In this document: positions 26,808-37,222 of the stretch, piece by piece | Position numbering within the stretch: position 1 is the stretch's first letter | Layout of the letters: every line of letters starts with the position of its first letter | Source of the DNA: Pseudomonas silesiensis | GTDB lineage: Bacteria; Pseudomonadota; Gammaproteobacteria; Pseudomonadales; Pseudomonadaceae | Assembly (NCBI RefSeq): GCF_001661075.1 | Contig: NZ_CP014870.1 | Location: forward strand, 992,001 to 1,056,000 | Length of the DNA stretch: 64,000 bases | Reading direction: 5' to 3' | The notes under the pieces: generated by a model | The model's input: only the letters and a program-made list of their open reading frames with translations | Database searches by the model: none | Told to the model about the DNA's origin: nothing | Program-made: the position numbers and the translations under genes

Positions 26808-28232
26808 TTAATGCTTGAACATCACATGCCGCACCACCGTGTAGTCCTCCAGCCCATACAAGGACATGTCCTTGCCATACCCCGACAACTTCTGCCCGCC
26901 ATGGGGCATTTCGCTGACCAGCATGAAGTGCGTGTTCACCCAGGTGCAGCCGTAGTGCAAGCGGGCCGACAGGCGATGTGCGCGACCGACGTCCGAGGTC
27001 CAGAGCGACGACGCCAGGCCGTAGTCCGAATCGTTGGCCCAGCCCAGCACCTGCGCCTCATCGGTGAATCGGGTCACCGACACCACCGGCCCGAACACTT
27101 CGCGGCGGACGATCTCGTCGTCCTGTTGCGCATCGGCCAGCACCGTCGGCTCGAAGAAGTAGCCATCGCCTTCCACCGCCTTGCCCCCGGTGATCAAGCG
27201 GATATGCGGCTGTGCCACGGCACGTGCAACGAATCCGGCCACGCGGTCGCGATGCTGCGCGGTGATCAGCGGGCCCAGCTCGGTCGACGGATCATCCTGC
27301 ACGCCATACTTGATGCTGCTGACCGCCGCGCCGAGTTTCTCGACGAAGCTGTCGTAAATGCCTTCCTGCGCATAGATGCGGCACGCGGCGGTGCAGTCCT
27401 GGCCGGCGTTGTAGAAGCCGAAGGTGCGAATGCCTTCCACGGCGGCGTCGATGTCGGCATCGTCGAAGATGATCACCGGCGCCTTGCCGCCCAGCTCCAT
27501 GTGCAGGCGTTTGACGCTGTCGGCGGTGCTGGAAATGATGTTGGAGCCCGTCGCGATCGAGCCGGTCAGCGACACCATGCGCACTTTCGGATGATTGACC
27601 AGCGGTCCGCCGACCGTAGGGCCACGGCCGAACACCAGATTGAGCACACCGGCCGGTAAAATTTCCGACGCCAGTTGCGCCAGACGCATCGCAGTCAGCG
27701 GGGTTTGTTCCGACGGCTTGAGCACCACGGTATTACCGGCGGCCAAGGCTGGGGCGATTTTCCAGGCGACCATCATCAGCGGGTAGTTCCACGGTGCAAT
27801 GGAGGCGATCACGCCCACGGGGTCGCGACGGATCATCGAGGTGTGCCCGGCCAGGTACTCACCCCCGGCCGAACCGCTCAGGCAACGGCTGGCGCCGGCG
27901 AAGAAACGGAACACGTCGGCAATCGCCGGGATCTCGTCGTTCAGCGCGGCGCTGTAAGGTTTGCCGCAGTTGTCCGATTCCAGTTTGGCCAGCTCTTCGC
28001 CATGGGCTTCAATGGCGTCGGCGAGTTTGAGCAGCAGCAGCGAGCGTTCCTTCGGCGTGGTCTGCGACCAGCTTTCGAAGGCGCTGTCGGCGGCGCGCAC
28101 GGCGGCATCGACCTGGGCTTCGCTGGCTTCGTTGATATCCACCAGTACCCGGCCCAGCGCCGGGTTGAACACCGGTTGGGCCGGGCCTTCGCCATCGATC
28201 AGTTGGCCGTTGATCAGGAGTTGGGTTTGCAT
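26808..28232 (-). CDS. patD: Gamma-aminobutyraldehyde dehydrogenase (PatD/YdcW type)
   Basis: The enzyme oxidises 4-aminobutanal from putrescine breakdown to GABA with NAD. The 474-residue aldehyde dehydrogenase has the catalytic Cys280 ([11 protein letters not shown]), the general base Glu246 ([10 protein letters not shown]) and the cofactor loop SLTGSIATG near residue 223. The length and these positions equal E. coli YdcW. Its place after a YdcSTUV-like transporter supports a role in polyamine use. A REPIN separates it from the permease gene upstream. Confidence 0.9.
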   Translation of the reverse strand: MQTQLLINGQLIDGEGPAQPVFNPALGRVLVDINEASEAQVDAAVRAADSAFESWSQTTPKERSLLLLKLADAIEAHGEELAKLESDNCGKPYSAALNDEIPAIADVFRFFAGASRCLSGSAGGEYLAGHTSMIRRDPVGVIASIAPWNYPLMMVAWKIAPALAAGNTVVLKPSEQTPLTAMRLAQLASEILPAGVLNLVFGRGPTVGGPLVNHPKVRMVSLTGSIATGSNIISSTADSVKRLHMELGGKAPVIIFDDADIDAAVEGIRTFGFYNAGQDCTAACRIYAQEGIYDSFVEKLGAAVSSIKYGVQDDPSTELGPLITAQHRDRVAGFVARAVAQPHIRLITGGKAVEGDGYFFEPTVLADAQQDDEIVRREVFGPVVSVTRFTDEAQVLGWANDSDYGLASSLWTSDVGRAHRLSARLHYGCTWVNTHFMLVSEMPHGGQKLSGYGKDMSLYGLEDYTVVRHVMFKH

Positions 28233-28280
28233 GGCATTGTCCTCCTCGAATCCATTGATTTTCTATCGGAACCGAATCCT

Positions 28281-28371
28281 TGTAGGAGCGAGGCTTGCCC
28301 GCGAAGGCGGTGTGTCAGCCCACATCAATGTTGAATGTGATGGCCTCTTCGCGGGCAAGCCTCGCTCTACA
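28281..28371. repeat. REPIN inside the polyamine operon
   Basis: Inverted REP pair with spacer CATCAATGTTGAATGTGATG, between the YdcV-like permease gene and patD. Confidence 0.9.
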
Positions 28372-28399
28372 GGGATCGGTTCGGGAAATGAGTTGTCAG

Positions 28400-29209
28400 T
28401 CATTTCCCTCCGCTACCGGCCACACTCTCCCCGCCACGGGTCAAGTAATACGCGCCGAGAATCGGCAGCATGGTCACCATCATCACCAGCATCGCGACGA
28501 CGTTGGTCACCGGCACGTCCCGCGGGCGGCTGAGCTGGTTGAGCAGCCACAGCGGCAAGGTGCGTTCATGGCCGGCGGTAAAGGTGGTGACGATGATCTC
28601 GTCGAACGACAGCGCAAACGCGAGCATGCCACCGGCCAGCAACGCCGAGCCGAGGTTCGGCAGGATGATGTAGCGGAAGGTCTGCCAACCGTCGGCGCCG
28701 AGGTCCATCGAGGCTTCGATCAAACTGTGCGAGGTGCGGCGCAACCGGGCGATGACGTTGTTGTAGACGATCACCACGCAGAAGGTCGCGTGACCGACGA
28801 TGATGGTGAACATCCCCGGCTCGATGCCCAGCGTCTTGAACGTCGCCAATAGCGCGATACCGGTGATGATCCCCGGCAACGCGATCGGCAGGATCAGCAT
28901 CAGCGAGATGCCCTGCTTGCCGAAGAAGTCCCGGCGGTACAACGCCGCCGACGCCAGCGTGCCAAGGACCAGTGCAATAAGTGTAGCAACGGCCGCAATC
29001 TGCAATGACAGCTTGATCGCTTCCAGCACGTCGGGCCGCGAGAACGCCACGCCGATCCATTTCAGGGTGAAACCCCTGGGCGGAAAACTGAACGCCGCGT
29101 CTTCGGTGTTGAAGGCGTACAGGAAGATGATCAGGATCGGGAAGTGCAAGAACACCAACCCGCCCCAGGCTGCGATGCGCAGTCCTGAAGAAGCCTTTTC
29201 AGAGTGCAT
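28400..29209 (-). CDS. ABC transporter permease, spermidine/putrescine type (YdcV-like)
   Basis: The 269-residue protein has six hydrophobic helices and the inner-membrane permease EAA-type loop ([20 protein letters not shown] near residue 165) that contacts the ATPase. It belongs with the PotC group of polyamine permeases. Its start overlaps the end of the other permease gene by 11 bases, so the two are translated together. Confidence 0.9.
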   Translation of the reverse strand: MHSEKASSGLRIAAWGGLVFLHFPILIIFLYAFNTEDAAFSFPPRGFTLKWIGVAFSRPDVLEAIKLSLQIAAVATLIALVLGTLASAALYRRDFFGKQGISLMLILPIALPGIITGIALLATFKTLGIEPGMFTIIVGHATFCVVIVYNNVIARLRRTSHSLIEASMDLGADGWQTFRYIILPNLGSALLAGGMLAFALSFDEIIVTTFTAGHERTLPLWLLNQLSRPRDVPVTNVVAMLVMMVTMLPILGAYYLTRGGESVAGSGGK

Positions 29210-30146
29210 CGAAAGCCCCCAGTCGCTTGACGATTGACAGGTAGATGGCGATCAGCACGATCGGCACCAGCGTGAACGCCGCGGCCATGGGCATGTTGCC
29301 GATCGCGCCTTGCTGGGCGTACACCATGCTGCCCACGAAGTAACCCGGCGGGCCCACCAGTTGCGGCACGATGAAATCGCCCAGGGTCAGGGAAAAGGTG
29401 AAGATGGACCCGGCGGCAATGCCCGGAACCGACAGTGGCAACGTCACCTGCATGAAGGTCTGGCGCGGGGTTGCCCCGAGGTCGGCCGAGGCTTGCAACA
29501 GCGACGGCGGCAGACGCTCAAGGGAGGCCTGGATCGGCAGGATCATGAACGGCAGCCAGATGTAGACGAATACCATGAAACGCCCCAGGTGCGAGGTCGA
29601 CAAGGTGCTGCCGCCCACGCCCGGGATGCCCAGCACCCATTGCAACACCGGCTCCAGCCCCAGGTGTTGAACGAACCACTGTGCGACGCCGCCCTTGGCC
29701 AGCAGCAAAGTCCAGGCATACGCCTTGACGATATAGCTGGCCCACATCGGCATCATCACCGCGATGTAGAAAAACGCCTTGGTCTTGCCGGTGGTGTAGC
29801 GGGCCATGTAGTAGGCAATCGGGAAGGCCACGACGGCGCTGGCAATCGATACAACGACGGCCATGCTCAGGGTGCGCACGATGATGTCGAAGTTCGACGG
29901 CTGGAACAGCGCTGCGAAATTCGCCAGGGTCAGCTCGGGCGTAACCGCCATGGTGAAGTCGTCGAAGGTGTAGAAACCTTGCCACAGCAGCACCAGCAGC
30001 GAACCGAGGTAGATGGCGCCGAACCACAGCAGTGGCGGTATCAGCAGCATCGACAGATACAGGTTGGGTCGGCGATACAGCAGGTTGGTAAACCTGCGCA
30101 ACGGCGAACCGTCGGCCGGGGATTGCGCACCCGTCACGTTATTCAA
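29199..30146 (-). CDS. ABC transporter permease, spermidine/putrescine type (YdcU-like)
   Basis: The product is about 315 residues with six membrane segments and the permease loop [20 protein letters not shown] near residue 225. It pairs with the YdcV-like permease, as PotB with PotC. The start is unclear: a TTG at 30146 has GGGG six bases upstream, and a GTG at 30137 is an alternative. Either lies within a few bases of the ATPase gene stop, so coupling is likely. Confidence 0.87.
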   Translation of the reverse strand: MNNVTGAQSPADGSPLRRFTNLLYRRPNLYLSMLLIPPLLWFGAIYLGSLLVLLWQGFYTFDDFTMAVTPELTLANFAALFQPSNFDIIVRTLSMAVVVSIASAVVAFPIAYYMARYTTGKTKAFFYIAVMMPMWASYIVKAYAWTLLLAKGGVAQWFVQHLGLEPVLQWVLGIPGVGGSTLSTSHLGRFMVFVYIWLPFMILPIQASLERLPPSLLQASADLGATPRQTFMQVTLPLSVPGIAAGSIFTFSLTLGDFIVPQLVGPPGYFVGSMVYAQQGAIGNMPMAAAFTLVPIVLIAIYLSIVKRLGAFDAL

Positions 30147-30147
30147 T

Positions 30148-31185
30148 TCACACCCCGCCGACAACGTTGTCGTGCAGTGCCACCATGGCTTCTCGCGCCC
30201 AGCGGGCACTGACGCGTTGCCCTGTCTGATGCCGGGCGCCGACGTCCAGCCATTGGTCGTTGGCCTGGCTGATGTTGAGGGTCTGGCCGTTTTCCAGCTT
30301 CAGTTCATAGCGGGTGGCGCTGCCTTGGTACTGGATATCGTGCAGCAAACCGCTGACTTCGATCTCGTGGCTGGCCAGCGGACCCTCGGCGAAACGCACG
30401 TGTTCCGGTCGTATCGAAAATGGCTGTGGATGGCCGCTCAACCGTTGCGCCAGGTCACCGCGAATCACGTTCGAGGTGCCAACGAATTCAGCTACAAACG
30501 TGGTCGCCGGTTTCATGTACAGGTTGCGTGGCGTGTCGACCTGCTCGATGCGGCCCTTGTTGAACACGGCCACGCGGTCCGACATCGACAGCGCTTCGGT
30601 CTGATCATGGGTGACGAAGATGAAGGTAATGCCGAGCTGGCGTTGCAGCTTCTTCAACTCGCCCTGCATTTGCTCGCGCAGCTTGAGGTCGAGCGCACCC
30701 AGGGGTTCGTCGAGCAGCAGCACCCGAGGGCGATTGACCAGCGCACGGGCCAGGGCCACACGCTGGCGTTGTCCGCCGGACAGTTGCACCGGTTTGCGCT
30801 CGCCGTAGCCGCCCAGGGCGACCATGGCGAGGGCTTCGTCGGCACGTTTGCGCCGTTCGGACTTGCCCACGCCTTTGACTTTCAAGCCATAAGCGACGTT
30901 GTCGAGGACGTTCATGTGCGGGAACAGCGCGTAATCCTGGAAGACGGTGTTGACGTCACGCTGATAGGGCGGCAGCCCGGCGGCCTCGACACCATGGATA
31001 CGAATGGAGCCTGCGCTTGGCTGTTCGAAACCAGCGATCAGGCGCAGACAGGTGGTTTTGCCCGAGCCGGAAGGGCCCAGCATGGAGAAAAACTCGCCGT
31101 CCTGGATATCGATGGAAACCCGGTCAACGGCTTTGACTTCGCCGAACTGACGGGAAACGTTGGTGAACTGGACTGCAAGCGTCAT
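30148..31185 (-). CDS. ABC transporter ATP-binding protein, polyamine type (YdcT/PotA-like)
   Basis: The 345-residue ATPase has Walker A GPSGSGKTT (near residue 38), the signature LSGGQRQRVALARAL (near 135), Walker B VLLLDEPLGALD and the switch histidine in FVTHDQTEAL. A C-terminal TOBE regulatory domain covers about residues 270-345. It would power import by the two permeases downstream. A REPIN separates it from the binding-protein gene upstream. The ATG at 31185 has GGAG upstream. Confidence 0.93.
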   Translation of the reverse strand: MTLAVQFTNVSRQFGEVKAVDRVSIDIQDGEFFSMLGPSGSGKTTCLRLIAGFEQPSAGSIRIHGVEAAGLPPYQRDVNTVFQDYALFPHMNVLDNVAYGLKVKGVGKSERRKRADEALAMVALGGYGERKPVQLSGGQRQRVALARALVNRPRVLLLDEPLGALDLKLREQMQGELKKLQRQLGITFIFVTHDQTEALSMSDRVAVFNKGRIEQVDTPRNLYMKPATTFVAEFVGTSNVIRGDLAQRLSGHPQPFSIRPEHVRFAEGPLASHEIEVSGLLHDIQYQGSATRYELKLENGQTLNISQANDQWLDVGARHQTGQRVSARWAREAMVALHDNVVGGV

Positions 31186-31218
31186 GGTGCGATGCTCCGG
31201 GAATCTGAATCTTAAAAG

Positions 31219-31314
31219 CATCGCGAGCAAGTCGGATCGCCGCACCGTCGCTCCCACAGGTTCGCGGTGAAATTTGTGGGAGCGACTGTGCGGCGATCCG
31301 ACTTGATCGCGAAG
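31219..31314. repeat. REPIN of a second subfamily, inside the polyamine operon
   Basis: The arms contain GTGCGGCGATCCGACTTG and its complement and differ from the common TTGCTCGCGA or TTGCCCGCGA form. It lies between the binding-protein and ATPase genes. Confidence 0.85.
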
Positions 31315-31319
31315 AGAGC

Positions 31320-32471
31320 TTAACGACCGCCCATGATCGCAATGTAATCCTGGGTCCAGCGGCTGTACGGCACGAACTTGCCGCCTTCGGCCTGCGGGGT
31401 TTTCCAGAAGGCAATCTTCTCGAATTGGTCAAAGCCGTTGTTCTTGCAACCTTCGGCACCGAGCAATTCGCTCTCATTGCACGCGGCCGGAACCGCCGGC
31501 AGCGAACCGAACCATGCCGCGAGGTCACCCTGGACTTTAGGTTGCAGCGACCAGTCCATCCACTTGTAGGCACAATTGGGATGCTTGGCCTCGGCGTGCA
31601 GCATGGTGGTGTCCGCCCAGCCCGTGGCACCCTCCTTGGGAATAACCGAGGCAACCGGCTGCTTGTCCGCCACCAGGCCATTGACCATGTAGCCCCAGGT
31701 GCTGGATGCCACGACGCCTTCGTTCTTGACGTCGCTCATCTGCACGGTTGCGTCATGCCAGTAGCGGTGGATCAGCGGCTGTTGCTTGCGCAGCAGGTCC
31801 AGTGCCGCCTTGTATTGCGCTTCGTTGAGCAGATACGGGTCCTTGATCCCCAGTTCCGGCTGTTTCGTCTTGAGGTAGAGCGCCGCATCGGCGATGTAGA
31901 TCGGACCATCGTAGGCCTGGACCCGGCCCTTGTTGGACTTGCCGTCCGGCAACGTCTGTTCCTCGAACACCACACTCCAGCTGTCGGGGGCTGTCTTGAA
32001 CACGTTGGTGTTGTACATCAATACGTTCGGACCCCATTGGTACGGGGTACCGTAGGTCTTTTTATCGACGACATACCACGGGCCATCCTTGAGACGAGGG
32101 TCGATGTTCTTCCAGTTCGCAATCAACGCCGTGTTGATCGGCTGCACACGCTTGCCGGCGACCAGGCGCAGGGACGCATCACCCGACGCGGTGACCAGGT
32201 CGTAACCGCCCTTGGTCATCAGGCTGACCATCTCATCGGAAGTGGCGGCCGTCTTGACGTTGACCTTGCACCCGGTTTCCTTCTCGAAACCGGTCACCCA
32301 GTCGTAGGCCTTGTCGCTCTCGCCACGTTCGATGTAGCCAGGCCAGGCCACGATATCCAGCTGGCCTTCGCCAGCACCGACGGCCTTCAGCGGTTCGGCC
32401 GCCTGGATGCTGGCACTGGTCAGCAGCGCGGTGGTGATTGCACTGAGCAGTGCGGTCTTGTGCACGAACAT
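31320..32471 (-). CDS. Polyamine ABC transporter substrate-binding protein (YdcS-like)
   Basis: The 383-residue periplasmic protein has a signal peptide cleaved after SIQA (about residue 24) and a PotD-type binding fold (LDIVAWPGYIERG near residue 37, then YDLVTASGDASLRL near 95). YdcS homologues bind spermidine or putrescine, and E. coli YdcS has been linked to polyhydroxybutyrate as well. AGGGA stands seven bases before the ATG. It is the first gene of the ydcSTUV-patD-like operon. Confidence 0.9.
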   Translation of the reverse strand: MFVHKTALLSAITTALLTSASIQAAEPLKAVGAGEGQLDIVAWPGYIERGESDKAYDWVTGFEKETGCKVNVKTAATSDEMVSLMTKGGYDLVTASGDASLRLVAGKRVQPINTALIANWKNIDPRLKDGPWYVVDKKTYGTPYQWGPNVLMYNTNVFKTAPDSWSVVFEEQTLPDGKSNKGRVQAYDGPIYIADAALYLKTKQPELGIKDPYLLNEAQYKAALDLLRKQQPLIHRYWHDATVQMSDVKNEGVVASSTWGYMVNGLVADKQPVASVIPKEGATGWADTTMLHAEAKHPNCAYKWMDWSLQPKVQGDLAAWFGSLPAVPAACNESELLGAEGCKNNGFDQFEKIAFWKTPQAEGGKFVPYSRWTQDYIAIMGGR

Positions 32472-32771
32472 GGTGTTTCCCTCTTCTTTAATTATGGTCG
32501 GGTCGGTTTCTGAACGTGGTGGGGCCAATGGCGGTACGGCTAATTGTTAGCGTAGTGCGCTTTTATCAATGCGGTCCGTGGCAAGCCGGATTGCCGCACA
32601 ACACGGTGGCCTGGCGGCGATTCACCGGGCACATCCTTGCGGCAGCCGGTGCGCTTGACGCCGCGCTGGATCAAGCAACATCTGGAAGCACTCTCGCGGA
32701 CGGGTTTGGGGCACTTTCCATCTAGTCTGGTGGCCTTATTGATCCGGATAACCCCTTTTTGGAGGCGGAAC
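32472..32771. other. Gene-free stretch between two divergent genes
   Basis: The 300 bases should hold the promoters of the polyamine operon (minus) and of the TerB-like gene (plus). I see no repeat and no clear promoter. A plus-strand frame at 32516-32725 lacks a ribosome site and family features. Confidence 0.5.
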
Positions 32772-33500
32772 ATGAACACCCGTGGATTGCTCGATCAGCT
32801 ACTCAAGTCCGGCCAGGATCTGTTGCAGAAAAAGAATGGCGGCTCGCAGAACAAATCGTCTGCCGGTGGGCTGGGCGGTTTGCTCGGCGGTGCCGGTGGC
32901 TCGGGCGGCCTGGGCGGGATGCTCTCCGGCGCTGGCGGTGGTGCCCTGGCAGCCGGGGCCATGGGTCTGCTGCTGGGTAACAAGAAGGTGCGCAAGGTTG
33001 GCGGCAAGGTCGCGATCTACGGCGGCCTGGCGGCGCTGGGCGTGATTGCCTACAAGGCGTTTGGCAATTGGCAGGCCCAGCAGGGCACTGCATCGAACAC
33101 CGAACCCCAAACCATCGACCGCTTGCCTGCCGCCCAGGTCGAGCAGCACAGCCAGGCGATCCTCAAGGCATTGGTGGCGGCGGCCAAGGCCGACGGCCAC
33201 GTCGATGCACGGGAGCGCGAATTGATCGAAGGCGAGTTCACCAAACTCGACAACGATCAGGAACTGCAGCACTGGCTGCACGCCGAACTCAACAAACCTC
33301 TCGATCCCGCCGACGTCGCACGGGCCGCCAGCACCCCGGAAATGGCCGCCGAGATGTACATCGCCAGTGTGATGCTGGTGGACGAGGAGAACTTCATGGA
33401 GAAGTCCTACCTGGATGAACTGGCGCGTCAGCTGAAGCTGGAACCGGGGTTGAAGGCCGAACTGGAGAAGCAGGTGCGCCAGGCTTCGACTCCGGTGTAA
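32772..33500 (+). CDS. TerB family / DUF533 inner membrane protein
   Basis: The 242-residue product has a glycine-rich N-terminal region (about residues 30-65), a hydrophobic stretch (VAIYGGLAALGVIAYKAFG, about 78-96) and a C-terminal TerB-like helical domain (about 120-240). The TerB part has AAKADGHVDARERELIEGE, a metal-binding motif of the family. TerB proteins are associated with tellurite resistance, but chromosomal DUF533 members have no proven role. GGAGGCGG lies upstream of the ATG. Confidence 0.85.
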   Translation: MNTRGLLDQLLKSGQDLLQKKNGGSQNKSSAGGLGGLLGGAGGSGGLGGMLSGAGGGALAAGAMGLLLGNKKVRKVGGKVAIYGGLAALGVIAYKAFGNWQAQQGTASNTEPQTIDRLPAAQVEQHSQAILKALVAAAKADGHVDARERELIEGEFTKLDNDQELQHWLHAELNKPLDPADVARAASTPEMAAEMYIASVMLVDEENFMEKSYLDELARQLKLEPGLKAELEKQVRQASTPV

Positions 33501-33510
33501 GACTTCAAAC

Positions 33511-33608
33511 CGCCTTCGCGGGCAAGCCTCGCTCCTACGGGTGATCGTTGAGCACACCAATGTGGTTCGACTCGAAACCGTAGGAGCGAGGCTTGCCCGC
33601 GAAGGCGT
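33511..33608. repeat. REPIN
   Basis: Inverted REP pair (GCGGGCAAGCCTCGCTCCTA and complement) after the TerB-like gene. An eight-base hairpin CCCGGATT/AATCCGGG follows at 33619-33643. Confidence 0.88.
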
Positions 33609-33756
33609 CTTCGGCTGCCCCGGATTCTAACTGGCAATCCGGGCCACCTGTCTTTCCAACCCCGCGCAATTCCCCATTCAGAGCCAATCCCGCCACTTTC
33701 CCGCCAGAATGAGATACAGCGCTCAACCGTTTTAATAATGAAACACCTCCCTCGGC

Positions 33757-33762
33757 TATACT
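33757..33762 (+). promoter_or_regulatory. Candidate -10 element of the wsp operon
   Basis: TATACT within CTATACT lies about 35 bases before the wspA start. A leading C is typical of sigma-S promoters, but the -35 side is weak. Confidence 0.35.
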
Positions 33763-33795
33763 CCGCAGCATTTGGAAATACCTCGAGGACTGACT

Positions 33796-35418
33796 GTGAA
33801 GAACTGGACGTTGCGCCAACGGATCTTGGCGAGCTTTGCGGTAATTATCGCCATCATGCTGCTGATGGTCGTCGTCTCTTATTCCCGTTTACTGTCGATT
33901 GAGTCCAGCGAGAACGTTGTGCGCTCGGACAGTGTTCCCGGGATTCACTACAGCTCCCTGATTCGCGGTGCCTGGGTCGATGATTACGTGCTGACCCAGC
34001 AACTGATCGGACTGGGTGGCGGTCGAGGCATGACCCAGGCTGACAAGGATATGTACGAGGGAATCGAGGAAAGGCTGCAAACCTCGATGGCCAGCTACCG
34101 GAGTACGATTTTCGAGAAAGATGATCAGGCAAGATTCGACGAGTTTGAAAAGATTCACGATCAATATGACAAGCTGCTCGAAGAGGTCCTCGATGCCTAC
34201 CAGCAAAACGACATCGAACAGGCCCGTCGCATACTCACCGAACAGATGACCCCCGCATGGGATGCCGGCCGTAAACTGCTGGATAATCTCATTGAATTCA
34301 ACAGGGAGGCGGCTGAGGCGGCCACGGACTCGATCATTTCATCGGTAGCGGTGGCGAAGCTGATCATGGGCGTTTCGTTGCTGGTTGCAGTCATTATTGC
34401 CGGGGTGTGTGGTCTTTTGTTGATGCGCGCGATCATGGCGCCGATGAACCGGATCGTCGAAATTCTCGAAATCATGCGCACCGGTGATCTCAGCAACCGC
34501 CTGAACCTTGCGCGCAAGGACGAATTTGGTGTGGTGGAAACCGGCTTCAACGACATGATGGCCGAGCTGACGTCCCTGGTATCCCAGGCTCAGCGCTCGT
34601 CGGTGCAGGTCACCACGTCGGTCACCGAGATCGCTGCCACCTCCAAGCAACAGCAAGCGACGGCCACCGAAACCGCCGCCACCACCACCGAAATCGGCGC
34701 AACGTCCCGCGAGATTGCTGCCACGTCGCGTGATCTGGTGCGCACGATGACTGAAGTGTCCACCGCCGCCGATCAGGCCTCGGTGCTCGCCGGTTCCGGG
34801 CAGCAAGGGTTGGCGCGGATGGAAGAGACCATGCACTCGGTCATGGGCGCGGCCGATCTGGTCAACGCCAAGCTCGCGATCCTCAATGAGAAGGCCGGCA
34901 ACATCAACCAGGTGGTGGTGACCATTGTCAAAGTCGCCGACCAGACCAATCTCCTTTCTCTCAACGCCGCCATCGAGGCTGAAAAAGCCGGTGAATATGG
35001 CCGCGGGTTTGCCGTGGTCGCCACCGAAGTGCGGCGTCTGGCGGACCAGACCGCTGTGGCCACGTACGACATCGAACAAATGGTGCGCGAGATCCAGTCG
35101 GCGGTGTCGGCCGGGGTCATGGGCATGGACAAGTTCTCTGAAGAAGTGCGCCGTGGCATGTCCGAAGTGCAGCAAATCGGAGAGCAGTTATCGCAGATCA
35201 TTCATCAGGTCCAGGCATTGGCGCCGCGGGTGTTGATGGTCAACGAAGGCATGCAGGCCCAGGCCACGGGCGCGGAACAAATCAACCATGCGCTGGTGCA
35301 GCTGGGCGATGCCAGCAGCCAGACCGTCGAGTCCCTGCGCCAGGCCAGTTTTGCCATCGACGAACTGAGCCAGGTCGCCGTAGGGCTGCGTAGCGGCGTT
35401 TCGCGATTCAAAGTCTGA
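33796..35418 (+). CDS. wspA: Methyl-accepting chemotaxis protein WspA
   Basis: WspA is the membrane receptor of the Wsp surface-sensing system. The 540-residue protein has helix TM1 (about 8-28), a periplasmic four-helix sensor (about 30-184), TM2 (185-210), a HAMP domain (about 210-262) and a methyl-accepting signalling domain. Its hairpin tip reads [20 protein letters not shown] near residue 384. The start is a GTG with GAGGA six bases upstream. Its stop overlaps the wspB start (TGATG). Order and content of the next six genes identify the receptor. Confidence 0.95.
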   Translation: MKNWTLRQRILASFAVIIAIMLLMVVVSYSRLLSIESSENVVRSDSVPGIHYSSLIRGAWVDDYVLTQQLIGLGGGRGMTQADKDMYEGIEERLQTSMASYRSTIFEKDDQARFDEFEKIHDQYDKLLEEVLDAYQQNDIEQARRILTEQMTPAWDAGRKLLDNLIEFNREAAEAATDSIISSVAVAKLIMGVSLLVAVIIAGVCGLLLMRAIMAPMNRIVEILEIMRTGDLSNRLNLARKDEFGVVETGFNDMMAELTSLVSQAQRSSVQVTTSVTEIAATSKQQQATATETAATTTEIGATSREIAATSRDLVRTMTEVSTAADQASVLAGSGQQGLARMEETMHSVMGAADLVNAKLAILNEKAGNINQVVVTIVKVADQTNLLSLNAAIEAEKAGEYGRGFAVVATEVRRLADQTAVATYDIEQMVREIQSAVSAGVMGMDKFSEEVRRGMSEVQQIGEQLSQIIHQVQALAPRVLMVNEGMQAQATGAEQINHALVQLGDASSQTVESLRQASFAIDELSQVAVGLRSGVSRFKV

Positions 35419-35954
35419 TGAGCGAACCCACGGCTAAACGCACCGCCGTGAAGCCGGCGCTGCAATCATTGTTCCTGGTGTTCCGCATCGGCAACGAGCG
35501 CTTTGCCTTGCAGGCCATCGAGGTGGCGGAAGTGCTGCCGTGCCTGCCATTGAAGCCGATTCCCCGCGCGCCGGACTGGGTGGCGGGGGTGTTCGCCTAT
35601 CGCGGTGCGGTGGTGCCGGTGATCGACCTCAGTGCACTGACCTTCGGGCATCCTGCCCAGGCTCGCACCAGCACACGCCTGGTGCTGGTCAATTACCGCC
35701 CGGGTGAAAACGCTGAGGCGCAATTGCTCGGGCTGATTCTGGAACAGGCCACCGATACCTTGCGTTGCAACCCGGCAGACTTTCAACCTTATGGCCTCGA
35801 TAACCGCCAGGCGCCATACCTCGGGCCGGTGCGCGAAGATGCCCAGGGTTTGCTGCAGTGGGTGCGGGTCGCCGATCTGCTGGACGAGCAGGTTCGCGCG
35901 CTGCTGTTTCCGGCGCAGCCGGTGGACCTGGCGCTGATTGAGGAGCGACCATGA
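35418..35954 (+). CDS. wspB: CheW-like coupling protein WspB
   Basis: The 178-residue protein has one CheW domain (FRIGNERFALQAIEVAEVLP near residue 22, VAGVFAYRGAVVPVIDLS near 52). It would couple WspA to the kinase WspE. Wsp has two such couplers, WspB and WspD; in P. aeruginosa they are linked to polar versus lateral placement of WspA. The coding region overlaps wspA by one base and wspC by four. Confidence 0.93.
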   Translation: MSEPTAKRTAVKPALQSLFLVFRIGNERFALQAIEVAEVLPCLPLKPIPRAPDWVAGVFAYRGAVVPVIDLSALTFGHPAQARTSTRLVLVNYRPGENAEAQLLGLILEQATDTLRCNPADFQPYGLDNRQAPYLGPVREDAQGLLQWVRVADLLDEQVRALLFPAQPVDLALIEERP

Positions 35955-37222
35955 GCAGCGACCAGCGGTTTTTCGATTTCCTCAAAGAGCGCATCGGTCT
36001 CGACGTGAGCTCGGTGGGACCAGCGATCATCGAGCGCGCGGTGCGTCAGCGCAGCGCGGCGTCCAAGGCGCTGACGGCCGATGAGTACTGGCATATTTTG
36101 CAAGGCTCGCGGGACGAGCAGCAGGCGCTGATCGAAGCGGTGATCGTCCCCGAGACCTGGTTTTTCCGTTACCCGGAATCCTTCACCACCCTGGCGAAAC
36201 TGGCTGCCAGGCGTCTGAGCGACATCAACAACATGCGCGCGTTGCGAATTCTCAGCCTGCCATGTTCCACCGGGGAAGAACCCTATTCCATCGCCATGGC
36301 GTTGCTCGATGCCGGGTTCCAGCCGCATCAGTTCAAAGTCGAAGGCATGGACGTCAGCCCGTTGTCGGTGGAAAAAGCCCGGCGCGCGCTGTACGGCAAG
36401 AATTCGTTCCGGGGTCAGGATATTGCGTTTCGCGATCGGCATTTCACCGCCGAAGACGAGGGCTATCGCCTCAGCGGGCGAGTGCTTGAGCAAGTGCGTT
36501 TGCAGGTCGGCAATCTGCTGGATCCGACGTTGCTGACCAACGAACCCCCTTATGACTTTGTGTTTTGCCGCAACCTCTTGATCTATTTCGATCAGCCGAC
36601 CCAGCAGCAAGTATTCGAAGTGCTCAAGCGCCTGACCCATGTGCATGGCGTGCTGTTTATCGGCCCGGCCGAGGGCAGTTTGCTCGGCCGTTTCGGCATG
36701 CGTTCGATCGGCATCGCGCAGTCCTTTGCGTTCAGTCGCCAGAATGCACCGCAGCCTGTGCCCATTGCCACGTTCGTGCCGACGCCTTTGCCGGTGCGCC
36801 AACCGGTGCGCAGCATGACACCGCCGCCTGTTCGAAGTCGGCCTTTCGCAACGGTGACGCCGTTGCCTGCCCCGACGAAAGCCGCCAACCCGGACGCCGC
36901 CGCGCTGCTGGCGAACATTGCCGCGCTGGCCAACGAAGGCAAGAGCGCCGAAGCACGCGCCGCGTGCGATCGCTATTTACGCAGTCACGAGCCAGTAGCC
37001 CAGGTCTTTTACTGGCTGGGCTTGCTCAGCGATGTCACCGGCAGAGTCCTGGAGGCCCAGGGCTTTTATCGCAAGGCCTTGTACCTCGAACCGCAACATC
37101 CCGACGCGCTGATGCACCTGGCCGCCTTGCTGCAATCCCAGGGCGACACGGCGGGTGCCCGACGATTGCAGGCCCGCGCCGCCCGCAGCGAGCGCGCCGC
37201 AGACAGTGAGCGTAAACGATGA
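35951..37222 (+). CDS. wspC: Chemoreceptor methyltransferase WspC (CheR type with TPR tail)
   Basis: WspC methylates WspA and sensitises the pathway. The 423-residue protein has a CheR domain with the SAM-binding segment LRILSLPCSTGEEPYSIAMA (about residues 97-116) and FCRNLLIYFD near 210. A proline-rich linker (about 265-310) and a C-terminal TPR segment follow (about 330-400), as in other WspC proteins. It is required together with WspF for adaptation of the receptor. Confidence 0.94.
   Translation: MSSDQRFFDFLKERIGLDVSSVGPAIIERAVRQRSAASKALTADEYWHILQGSRDEQQALIEAVIVPETWFFRYPESFTTLAKLAARRLSDINNMRALRILSLPCSTGEEPYSIAMALLDAGFQPHQFKVEGMDVSPLSVEKARRALYGKNSFRGQDIAFRDRHFTAEDEGYRLSGRVLEQVRLQVGNLLDPTLLTNEPPYDFVFCRNLLIYFDQPTQQQVFEVLKRLTHVHGVLFIGPAEGSLLGRFGMRSIGIAQSFAFSRQNAPQPVPIATFVPTPLPVRQPVRSMTPPPVRSRPFATVTPLPAPTKAANPDAAALLANIAALANEGKSAEARAACDRYLRSHEPVAQVFYWLGLLSDVTGRVLEAQGFYRKALYLEPQHPDALMHLAALLQSQGDTAGARRLQARAARSERAADSERKR

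Noticed and set aside
32516..32725. A small plus-strand frame upstream of the TerB-like gene.
   Set aside because: No ribosome site and no similarity that I recognise; left as non-coding.
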